Under the pieces are notes generated by a model that searched no databases, was not told the DNA's origin, and was given only the letters and a program-made list of their open reading frames with translations. Positions 1 through 5,182 of a stretch of 5,182 nucleotides of DNA are shown in pieces; position 1 is the stretch's first letter, and every line of letters begins with the position of its first letter. Source of the DNA: an uncultured Ruminococcus sp. (GTDB lineage: Bacteria > Bacillota > Clostridia > Oscillospirales > Acutalibacteraceae); NCBI GenBank assembly GCA_902766305.1, contig CACXDE010000158.1, forward strand, positions 1 to 5,182, in the 5' to 3' direction. The position numbers and the translations under genes were made by a program.

Positions 1-629
1 ACCTGCGCTCCAAGAGTTGCAAGCTCAAGCATCTCATCATAAGAAATGCACTTGAGCATTTTAGCATTCTCGACCTTTCTCGGATCAGCAGTATAAACTC
101 CCTGAACATCAGTATATATCTGACAAAGGGCTGCATGAAGAGACGCTGCAATCGCAACTGCGCTTGTATCACTGCCGCCTCTGCCGAGAGTTGTGATGTC
201 CTCGTATCTGTTAAGACCCTGAAAGCCTGCAACAACAACAATATTATTCTTATCAAGCTCTTTTGTAATTCTGTCAGTTCTTACCCTTTTGATACGGGCT
301 GAGGTATGCGCCGACGAGGTCTGAAAACCTGCCTGCCATCCAAGAAGTGATACTACAGGACAGCCTTTTTTTTCAATAGCCATTGCAAGCAACGCTATTG
401 ATACCTGTTCGCCTGCTGCTAAGAGCATATCCTTTTCTCTTTTAGAAGCATCAGGATTGATCTCATTGCCCTTTGCTATAAGGTCATCCGTTGTATCGCC
501 CTGTGCTGACACGACTACAACAACCTGATTTCCCTTTTTATAAGTGTCTGTTACAATCTTTGCCACATTGAAAACTCTTTCAGCATCAGCCACTGAGCTG
601 CCGCCGAATTTCTGTACGATCAAACTCAT
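1..629 (-). CDS. lysC: Aspartate kinase, N-terminal half (partial at window edge)
   Basis: Aspartate kinase phosphorylates L-aspartate with ATP to give 4-aspartyl phosphate, the cytoplasmic entry step to Lys/diaminopimelate, Thr and Met. The 209 visible codons cover nearly the whole amino-acid-kinase domain. They show the N-terminal KFGGSS signature (residues 7-12), VVVSAQG (38-44), the GEQVS motif (73-77), an HTSARI segment (108-113), the glycine-rich GRGGSDTSA nucleotide motif (149-157), and YTDVQGVYTADPR (172-184), all typical of the family. Monofunctional bacterial enzymes are about 400 residues, so the C-terminal half with the feedback-sensing ACT domains lies beyond position 1. Allosteric type therefore cannot be judged. 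The start ATG (627-629) has a GGGGG ribosome site at 637-641, 7 nt away. hom ends only 33 nt upstream on the same strand with no terminator between, so co-transcription is likely. The family call is very secure. Confidence 0.96.
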   Translation of the reverse strand, partial: MSLIVQKFGGSSVADAERVFNVAKIVTDTYKKGNQVVVVVSAQGDTTDDLIAKGNEINPDASKREKDMLLAAGEQVSIALLAMAIEKKGCPVVSLLGWQAGFQTSSAHTSARIKRVRTDRITKELDKNNIVVVAGFQGLNRYEDITTLGRGGSDTSAVAIAASLHAALCQIYTDVQGVYTADPRKVENAKMLKCISYDEMLELATLGAQ

Positions 630-662
630 TTTTTATCCCCCAATAATATTATTTAATACGGA

Positions 663-1907
663 TTACAGATCAGAAATGCGAATCCTTGACAGCACCTTAA
701 CTCCTGACTTTTCAAGCTCTGCTACTGCATTATCCGCATCCTTTACAGATATCTCTGACGTTGTGAATGCGAACACACCTTCACTTTCGTCAGCACGAAC
801 AATCTGTTTAACACCATCAAAGTATTCTGAAACCTTTGAAAGTGCAGAAGCCTTATCATCAGAAGCTGCTCTTATCATAACAGGATATACTGTTTCCTCA
901 TACGGTCTTACAAGGCTTGCATCGCCGTCATCCCAGTAAAGATACTTTCTTGTTTTAAGATGCTTTACAGAATCTATGATATCAGCAACAACAGCACTTG
1001 CTGTAGGAAGCTTTCCGGCTCCCTTGCCATAGAACACTACATCGCCCGTAGCGTCGCCTCTGACAAGAATACCATTGAATACATCATCCACATTTGCAAG
1101 CTGACTGTCTCTTGAAAGTATCATAGGCTCAACAGATATCTCAACTCTGCCGTCTTCAAGTCTCATTACCTGTCCGATAAGCTTGATAACACCGCCCCAT
1201 ACATCAGCATATGCAACATCATCAAGAGTTATCTTAGTAATACCATTTGTATGAACAAGCTCCGGATATATATGCTTACCGTAGCACAGTGAAGCAAGTA
1301 TAGCTATCTTTCGGCAGGCATCATGTCCCTCTACATCAGCTTCAGGATTCCTTTCAGCATAGCCAAGCTGCTGCGCCATTTTCAGTGCATCCTCAAAGGA
1401 CATACTGTCCTTTATCATTTTTGTCAGAATAAAGTTTGTAGTTCCGTTGAGTATGCCGGCTATCTCTACAAATTCATTTGCTGCAAGACACTGATTGATG
1501 GGTCTGATGATAGGAATACCGCCGCCAACACTTGCCTCGAAGAAGTAATTCACATTTTTCTCACGGGCAATACTGAGCAGCTCAGCACCCTTTGTAGCAA
1601 CAAGCTCTTTGTTTGATGTTACAACGCTCTTGCCGGCTAAAAGGCAGGCTTTTGTGAAATCATATGCCGGATGAACTCCGCCCATAACCTCTGCTACAAC
1701 CTTTACCTCTTCGTCATTCAGTATATCATCAAAATTCTTTGTAAATTTTGAAGCATATGGACTGTCCGGAAACTCCCTTATATCGAGTATGTATTTTATG
1801 TTTATTTCTTCTTTTGCACGTTTTGCGATACTGTCACGATGGTTTTCAAGTACTTCAACAACACCCGAGCCGACAACACCGTGTCCCATGACTGCTACCT
1901 GTATCAT
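663..1907 (-). CDS. hom: Homoserine dehydrogenase with C-terminal ACT domain
   Basis: This enzyme reduces aspartate semialdehyde to homoserine with NAD(P)H, committing carbon to Thr and Met. The 414-residue protein has the usual length. Residues 3-15 are the Rossmann strand and glycine loop (GHGVVGSG at 8-15). TSNKELVA (97-104) carries the conserved Lys100. FEASVGGGIPI (123-133) and GILNGTTNFIL (151-161) are substrate-domain signatures. GYAE (182-185) is followed by DVEGHDACRK (191-200), holding the family's catalytic Asp/Lys pair as Asp196 and Lys200. GKLPTASAV (298-306) closes the catalytic part. Residues about 338-414 look like an ACT domain, which suggests feedback control, classically by threonine. 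Cofactor choice (NAD or NADP) is not clear from the LDIREF segment. The start at 1907 is preferred over an in-frame ATG at 1922 because GGAGGT lies between them, 7 nt from 1907. lysC follows after 33 nt. Confidence 0.96.
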   Translation of the reverse strand: MIQVAVMGHGVVGSGVVEVLENHRDSIAKRAKEEINIKYILDIREFPDSPYASKFTKNFDDILNDEEVKVVAEVMGGVHPAYDFTKACLLAGKSVVTSNKELVATKGAELLSIAREKNVNYFFEASVGGGIPIIRPINQCLAANEFVEIAGILNGTTNFILTKMIKDSMSFEDALKMAQQLGYAERNPEADVEGHDACRKIAILASLCYGKHIYPELVHTNGITKITLDDVAYADVWGGVIKLIGQVMRLEDGRVEISVEPMILSRDSQLANVDDVFNGILVRGDATGDVVFYGKGAGKLPTASAVVADIIDSVKHLKTRKYLYWDDGDASLVRPYEETVYPVMIRAASDDKASALSKVSEYFDGVKQIVRADESEGVFAFTTSEISVKDADNAVAELEKSGVKVLSRIRISDL

Positions 1908-1914
1908 AAATATA

Positions 1915-1920
1915 ACCTCC
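1915..1920 (-). promoter_or_regulatory. Ribosome binding site that fixes the hom start
   Basis: GGAGGT on the minus strand, 7 nt before the ATG at 1907, is a near-ideal Shine-Dalgarno site. The upstream in-frame ATG (1920-1922) overlaps this site and has no purine-rich site of its own. The longer 419-residue reading would also put five extra residues before the Rossmann strand. Confidence 0.85.
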
Positions 1921-1948
1921 ATTGTTCAAATTAATATCAGGGGATAAG

Positions 1949-1993
1949 AACCAAAACAGAGCGGCTGATCAATCAGGCTGTTCAGCCGCTCTG
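1949..1993 (-). terminator. Rho-independent terminator after the penicillin-binding protein gene
   Basis: On the minus strand a perfect 12-bp stem, CAGAGCGGCTGA with TCAGCCGCTCTG (arms at 1982-1993 and 1957-1968), encloses a 13-nt loop. It is followed by TTTTGGTT, with the T run at 1953-1956. It begins 5 nt after the stop codon of the penicillin-binding protein gene. The stem is strong but the T tract is short and broken by GG, so some read-through into hom is possible. The stem is a perfect inverted repeat, but on the plus strand the right arm is followed by CATCATTATT rather than a T run, so the minus orientation is favoured. Confidence 0.82.
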
Positions 1994-1998
1994 CATCA

Positions 1999-4443
1999 TT
2001 ATTCATCACCTGTCGGTGTATTATCTGTCTGATCTCCGCCGTTATAATCGTTCTGCTGATCAAATTCATCATCTATTGTGGTCTGATCATCAGCAGTGCT
2101 TTCATCATCATCAAACTCATCGTCAAATTCATCATCAAATTCGTCATCAAATTCGTCATCAGGTTCATCGGCACTTGAACCGTCACCGCCCGAACTATCA
2201 GAAGACGAGCCATCAGAGGAATCAGAATTTTCAGAGGATTCTTCAAGCTCTGCCGGATCAATATAGAAGCTGTACTGCGGTTCCTGAGAAACCTCCACTA
2301 CCTTCTTTGTACCGCTGCCAGTCGGTCCGGGAAGATTGTCAGGAGTATAATAGCCTACAGAAGCAAACTCCGGATCAGTTGAATCGGTAAGACCTCCGTC
2401 TGCTATCGAGAAATAATGCTGTTCGACATTTCCGCCAAGATCATAATTTTTCACAGGCTTGTTCTTAAGCCACTCAGCCATAATATCACGCCACAGATAA
2501 TGAGCCTTGTGCTCCTCAGCCGTAGGAATAGGCTTAACTGTATCATGTCCTGCCCAGATGCCTGCAAGAGCATACGGTGACGCACCTACAAACCAGTTAT
2601 CACATGAAGAGTCAGTTGTACCTGTTTTTCCTATAATATCCCAGCCGTCAATCTTAGCTCTGTAGCCGATAGTTTCACCGCCTGAGTTAACCACATCATG
2701 AAGAAGTCTGTTCATAATAGTAGCTGTCTCTGTAGCAATTATCTGATCTGGCTTGCCTCTGTCTGAATTGTCGATAAGTGTTTTTCCGTCATTATCAGTT
2801 ACCCTGAAATATGAATACGGTTCAAAATAATATCCGCCGTTTACAAATATCTGATAAGCAGCCGTCATTTCCTCTACTGTAGCACCGCCATAGAAACCGC
2901 CGATTGACAAACCGGAAAGGTTATTGCTGTCATGCTCAGGATCAAGATGCCTGAGATTGAGTTCGCTTGTAAGGAAATTATAGCTGTCATCCAGTCCGAC
3001 CTTATTGACAACGTCAACAGCAGCAGCATTTGATGAAAGATTAAGCGCTCTTGTTACTGTAATAGTTCCGTAATACTTGTTGTACCAGTTGTTAGGACCT
3101 GATACGACCTGACCATCAGCGTCAAGATCCCAGTCAGATACCGGCTTATCATTTATCTGAGAAGAATAGTTTATAAGTCCTCTGTCAAGAGCTATTACAT
3201 ATGAGGCAATAGGCTTGATAGTAGATCCTGGCTGAAGAACAGACTGAGTAACATTATCCCACAGCAGACGTCCGTCCTTTTCAAAACGGCTTCCGACAGT
3301 AGCAAGTACCCTGCCCTCATAGTCCATCATCTCATAGCCGACCTCGATATCCTCATCCGTCGGCGTTTTCCATTCCTTTATCTTCTTTTCAGCTATCTCC
3401 TGTGCCCTCGGATCCATTGCACAGTAAATATTCAGACCCTCGTTATAGACCATAGTCTCCGCATACTCTTCACCGACATTCATTTCTGTCTGAAGATCTC
3501 TTACCACATCACGGAACACCCTGTCCATATACCAGTTCCATTCGTTTTCGTCTTCTGTTTCTTCTTCAACAACATATCCGACAAACTTCATATTCTCAGA
3601 CTCTTTCATAGCCTGATCGTATTCTTCTGAACTTATCATTCCCTGATCCTTCATAACCTGAATGATTGTTTCCCGTCTTTCCTTATTGTTATCAGGGTAA
3701 TCAAGAGGGTTAAGCGCAACAGGGTTCTGAGTAATACCGGCTATAGCTGCACATTCTGCAATAGTACAATCCTGTATCTTCTTATTGAAATAAATATCCG
3801 CTGCTGACTGAACACCGCGGCAACCTGCACCATAGTTTACTATATTCAGATAGGCTTCAATAATATCATCCTTGGTGTACTCGTCCTCCAGCTTCAGCGC
3901 ACGGAAGATCTCTCTGAGCTTTCTCGTAAGACTCACTTCGTTATCATCCGTAACATTCTTTATAAGCTGCTGAGTAATAGTAGATCCGCCGAACTGACTC
4001 TTACCGCTTGCGATAGTAAACACGGCACCGCCTGTACGATACCAGTCAACACCCTTATGATCCCAGAAACGCTTATCCTCGATCGCAACCTGAGCATTGA
4101 TCATAGCTTTAGGTATCTCTTCAAATTTTACCCACACACGGTTTTCATCAGAATAAAGCTCCTGATATTTTTCGTAATCACCATCATCGTTCTTTACGTA
4201 TACAAAACTGGTGAGACTCAGCTTAATCTTACTGAGGTTGATGTTTAGCGGTTCACTTGCAATACCAAGCAGATACACAAACATCGACACACCGACCACA
4301 ATGCCAGTCACAAGCATTATGCACAAGGCTGTCAAAAAAAACTTTCCTATCGCCGAGAACACACCGCCTACAACGGTCTGTCCGGAAACAGCAGATTCCT
4401 CTTCTGTTTCGTTAGTATAATGACTAATGTCAGTTTTTCTCAT
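1999..4443 (-). CDS. Class A penicillin-binding protein (bifunctional transglycosylase/transpeptidase, PBP1A type)
   Basis: This membrane-anchored enzyme polymerises lipid II into glycan strands and cross-links their stem peptides outside the membrane (ponA/mrcA-like). Residues 1-33 are an acidic cytoplasmic start and about 34-60 form one transmembrane helix. The GT51 domain (about 95-285) has EDKRFWDHKGVDW (122-134, catalytic Glu122), GGSTITQQL (152-160), RKLRE (174-178, second Glu178), and EAYLNIVNYG (196-205). The transpeptidase domain (about 335-660) has the SxxK motif STIK (407-410, nucleophile Ser407), SSN (470-472) and KTGT (606-609), all intact. Residues 661-730 follow the domain. Residues 731-814 form a Ser/Gly/Asp/Glu-rich, probably disordered tail with four tandem DDEF units (762-777) and a fifth at 791-794. 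At 814 residues it is somewhat long for the family because of this tail. No PASTA domain is seen. AGGAGG lies 12 nt before the ATG, an unusually wide spacing. A terminator follows the stop, so it is probably transcribed alone. Confidence 0.95.
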   Translation of the reverse strand: MRKTDISHYTNETEEESAVSGQTVVGGVFSAIGKFFLTALCIMLVTGIVVGVSMFVYLLGIASEPLNINLSKIKLSLTSFVYVKNDDGDYEKYQELYSDENRVWVKFEEIPKAMINAQVAIEDKRFWDHKGVDWYRTGGAVFTIASGKSQFGGSTITQQLIKNVTDDNEVSLTRKLREIFRALKLEDEYTKDDIIEAYLNIVNYGAGCRGVQSAADIYFNKKIQDCTIAECAAIAGITQNPVALNPLDYPDNNKERRETIIQVMKDQGMISSEEYDQAMKESENMKFVGYVVEEETEDENEWNWYMDRVFRDVVRDLQTEMNVGEEYAETMVYNEGLNIYCAMDPRAQEIAEKKIKEWKTPTDEDIEVGYEMMDYEGRVLATVGSRFEKDGRLLWDNVTQSVLQPGSTIKPIASYVIALDRGLINYSSQINDKPVSDWDLDADGQVVSGPNNWYNKYYGTITVTRALNLSSNAAAVDVVNKVGLDDSYNFLTSELNLRHLDPEHDSNNLSGLSIGGFYGGATVEEMTAAYQIFVNGGYYFEPYSYFRVTDNDGKTLIDNSDRGKPDQIIATETATIMNRLLHDVVNSGGETIGYRAKIDGWDIIGKTGTTDSSCDNWFVGASPYALAGIWAGHDTVKPIPTAEEHKAHYLWRDIMAEWLKNKPVKNYDLGGNVEQHYFSIADGGLTDSTDPEFASVGYYTPDNLPGPTGSGTKKVVEVSQEPQYSFYIDPAELEESSENSDSSDGSSSDSSGGDGSSADEPDDEFDDEFDDEFDDEFDDDESTADDQTTIDDEFDQQNDYNGGDQTDNTPTGDE
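2113..2160 (-). repeat. Four tandem 12-bp units encoding (Asp-Asp-Glu-Phe)x4
   Basis: Plus-strand units are AAACTCATCGTC (2113-2124), AAATTCATCATC (2125-2136), and AAATTCGTCATC twice (2137-2148 and 2149-2160). Read on the minus strand each gives DDEF, residues 762-777 of the penicillin-binding protein. Every difference between units is synonymous (GAT/GAC, GAA/GAG). A further DDEF at residues 791-794 is separated from the array. Because the unit is a multiple of three, copy-number change would alter tail length without shifting the frame. Confidence 0.95.
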
Positions 4444-4451
4444 AAAAGCAT
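4440..4451 (-). other. Possible three-codon leader ORF (Met-Leu-Leu-stop) overlapping the penicillin-binding protein start
   Basis: ATGCTTTTATGA on the minus strand encodes Met-Leu-Leu and a stop. Its TGA overlaps the downstream ATG as ATGA, a classic translational-coupling arrangement. The AGGAGG site is 4 nt from this first ATG and 12 nt from the second, so both spacings are away from the usual 5-9 nt. It may be chance in an AT-rich leader; nothing but the arrangement supports its being translated. Confidence 0.25.
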
Positions 4452-4455
4452 TTTA

Positions 4456-4461
4456 CCTCCT
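4456..4461 (-). promoter_or_regulatory. Ribosome binding site of the penicillin-binding protein gene, with unusual spacing
   Basis: A perfect AGGAGG on the minus strand lies 12 nt from the ATG at 4443, wider than normal. No other in-frame ATG near the start fits better, and the transmembrane helix begins about residue 34 from this start, as expected for the family. The nearer ATG at 4451 leads only to Leu-Leu-stop. Confidence 0.8.
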
Positions 4462-4487
4462 GAATTATTATTCTCCGCTGAATCAGG
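4459..4487 (-). promoter_or_regulatory. Possible hairpin covering half of the ribosome binding site
   Basis: On the minus strand CCTGATT (4487 to 4481) can pair with AATTCAGG (4466 to 4459) with a single bulged T, leaving a 14-nt loop. The 3' arm includes the first AGG of AGGAGG, so the fold would partly hide the ribosome site. It is a short, weak stem (five base pairs, a bulge, two A-T pairs) and could be chance. Confidence 0.3.
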
Positions 4488-4595
4488 CGTATACCTTACG
4501 AAGGACACTTGCAGCAAAGAAAACGCCGCCACGACCTCACACAAACTGATCACGTTTCCCAGACACAGAACAAGCACCTTTTTTATACACAGTAT

Positions 4596-4604
4596 ATTAT
4601 ATCA
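4596..4604 (-). promoter_or_regulatory. Extended -10 promoter for the penicillin-binding protein gene
   Basis: The minus strand reads TGATATAAT, a TGn extension followed by a perfect TATAAT (-10 hexamer at 4596-4601). A -35 about 17 nt upstream (near 4619-4624, ATTCCA) is poor, which fits extended -10 promoters. A/T tracts upstream could help polymerase binding. Transcription would start near 4589, giving a leader of roughly 145 nt. Housekeeping sigma is inferred from the hexamer. Confidence 0.62.
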
Positions 4605-4775
4605 TAAAATAAAAAAAATGGAATATGTTTTTTTAAAATTGAAAAAATTTAAACAATTACCGTCATTTTGTCGAATTATTATCAACTATTTATGTATATT
4701 TCTTTAGATTATGCTAACAATAAAAGTACAGCTATCTCAATAAAACACTAATTCTTATTTAAGCGGAGGATTATC

Positions 4776-5108
4776 ATGAAAAAAATCATTGCAGCTACAG
4801 GAATAATACTAATTTCATGTATTCTTATTTCTTCCTATGTATCAGCAGGTTCACCGAAAAATATTTCATCCGGAAGTACTATAACCGAAGAAGTACCCAT
4901 TACTTCTGAGCCTGTAAAAAGCGGATATATTGTTTCGGTATTTGCCGGAAAAATAGCCATTTACAGAGAAAGCGACAAACAGGCAATTTTTACCACTGAT
5001 TGTCTTGTACAGGATCTTCCGATAGAAGATCAGGAAAAACTCAAGCAGGGTATATATGCACCGACAATCAGAGAAGCGGATAAAATAATAGCAACATACT
5101 GCAGCTAA
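4776..5108 (+). CDS. Small exported protein with BofC C-terminal-like domain
   Basis: The 110-residue protein begins with a Lys-Lys n-region and a hydrophobic stretch (about 4-22) ending in YVSAG, so signal-peptide cleavage after Ala24 is plausible; otherwise it is a membrane anchor. Residues 25-48 are a Ser/Thr/Glu-rich linker. Residues 50-110 (YIVSVFAGKIAIYRES, then DLPIEDQEKLKQGI at 80-93 and a C-terminal ATYCS) resemble the BofC C-terminal domain carried by many small Clostridia proteins. In Bacillus subtilis, BofC restrains SpoIVB signalling during sporulation; that role cannot be assumed for this stand-alone domain. The mature part has two cysteines, Cys76 and Cys109, which could pair. 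GGAGGA (4765-4770) lies 5 nt before the ATG. The gene is divergent from the penicillin-binding protein gene, so an envelope role is likely but the function is unknown. The domain call comes from recalled family patterns. Confidence 0.7.
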   Translation: MKKIIAATGIILISCILISSYVSAGSPKNISSGSTITEEVPITSEPVKSGYIVSVFAGKIAIYRESDKQAIFTTDCLVQDLPIEDQEKLKQGIYAPTIREADKIIATYCS

Positions 5109-5182
5109 GACATAAAACAAAATTTCAAATGAAAAACTAATAAGCACAATTCAACAATCAAAGCTTGCAGTAAACAGCTATA

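Larger units (their letters stand above)
4444..4775. other. Divergent intergenic region, 332 nt, no gene seen
   Basis: It separates the minus-strand penicillin-binding protein gene from the plus-strand small exported protein. The part nearest the former (about 4444-4590) is more GC-balanced and is probably its transcribed leader. About 4590-4760 is strongly AT-rich with runs of A and T and holds the minus promoter. I see no tRNA, known riboswitch core or T-box. A plus-strand open frame running out of the gene start across this region (4420-4707) has no ribosome site and no protein-like composition. A promoter for the plus gene must lie here but none stands out. Confidence 0.7.

Noticed and set aside
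630..662. Lysine riboswitch or T-box upstream of lysC
   Set aside because: Only 33 nt separate hom and lysC, and 91 nt separate hom from the gene before it, most of it terminator. A lysine riboswitch needs well over 100 nt, and no T-box motif was seen in either gap.
544..939. Plus-strand open frame antisense to the lysC start and hom end
   Set aside because: It covers conserved codons of two certain genes on the other strand and lacks protein-like motifs. The same holds for the antisense frames at 1323-1616, 4057-4248 and 4211-4420.
2073..2261. Second minus-strand frame rich in Met and Leu across the repeat
   Set aside because: This is a frame shadow of the DDEF array (ATGATGA-type codons). 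A -1/+1 frameshift product is not supported by any slippery site I can see.
2016..2390. Plus-strand open frame of 124 codons rich in His and Gln, antisense to the penicillin-binding protein tail
   Set aside because: Its His/Gln/Arg repeats are the reverse reading of the Asp/Glu/Ser tail codons (TCATC repeats). It has no good ribosome site and the opposite strand is a certain gene.
4668..4715. Promoter candidates for the plus-strand small protein (TTGTCG with TATGTA; TATGCT at 4710)
   Set aside because: Hexamers match the consensus poorly or have wrong spacing. In such AT-rich DNA similar hits are expected by chance, and no sporulation-sigma pattern was clear.
4776..4850. Lipoprotein signal (LISC, Cys15) in the small exported protein
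   Set aside because: The residues fit a loose lipobox, but strongly hydrophobic residues continue after the cysteine to about residue 22, and a better signal-peptidase I type site (VSA-G) follows.
4866..5147. Minus-strand open frame of 93 codons opposite the small exported protein
   Set aside because: The plus-strand gene has a good ribosome site, signal sequence and recognisable domain. The opposite frame is a Phe/Tyr/Cys-rich shadow.
5119..5182. Terminator after the small exported protein (TTTCAAATGAAA)
   Set aside because: The stem is five A/T-rich pairs with a two-base loop and no T run downstream, so it is not a credible terminator. The rest of the edge shows nothing else.

Overview
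The window reads as ordinary chromosome of a low-to-moderate GC Firmicute, most likely an anaerobic Clostridia member of the Ruminococcus type. The support is strong AGGAGG/GGAGG ribosome sites, TATAAT promoter elements, a class A penicillin-binding protein with a long acidic Ser/Asp tail, and a small BofC-C-like secreted protein. The genus is inferred from protein style, not proven.

Layout. Positions 1-629 (minus) carry the N-terminal half of aspartate kinase (lysC), cut by the window edge. Positions 663-1907 (minus) carry complete homoserine dehydrogenase (hom), 33 nt upstream of lysC, so the two very likely form one transcript. Positions 1957-1993 form a GC-rich hairpin terminator for the next gene upstream. 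Positions 1999-4443 (minus) encode an 814-residue bifunctional class A penicillin-binding protein (glycosyltransferase plus transpeptidase), whose C-terminal tail contains a 12-bp tandem repeat encoding (Asp-Asp-Glu-Phe)x4. Positions 4444-4775 are a 332-nt divergent intergenic region. It holds a good extended -10 promoter for the penicillin-binding protein, a leader of about 145 nt, and very AT-rich DNA. Positions 4776-5108 (plus) encode a 110-residue exported protein with a BofC C-terminal-like domain. Positions 5109-5182 are AT-rich and show no gene or convincing terminator.

How the genes relate. lysC and hom catalyse the first step and the branch-point step of the aspartate family pathway (Asp to aspartyl phosphate; aspartate semialdehyde to homoserine), which feeds Thr, Met, Lys and diaminopimelate. 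The penicillin-binding protein polymerises and cross-links peptidoglycan that may contain diaminopimelate, but a terminator separates it from hom, so shared transcription is at best partial read-through. The small exported protein is divergent from the penicillin-binding protein and may act at the same envelope location; that link is only positional.

I found no CRISPR array, mobile element, RNA gene or clearly new multi-gene system. The most noteworthy items are the DDEF repeat tail, the stand-alone BofC-C-like protein, and the odd translation-start region of the penicillin-binding protein gene (an MLL-stop mini-ORF with an ATGA overlap and a possible ribosome-site hairpin).
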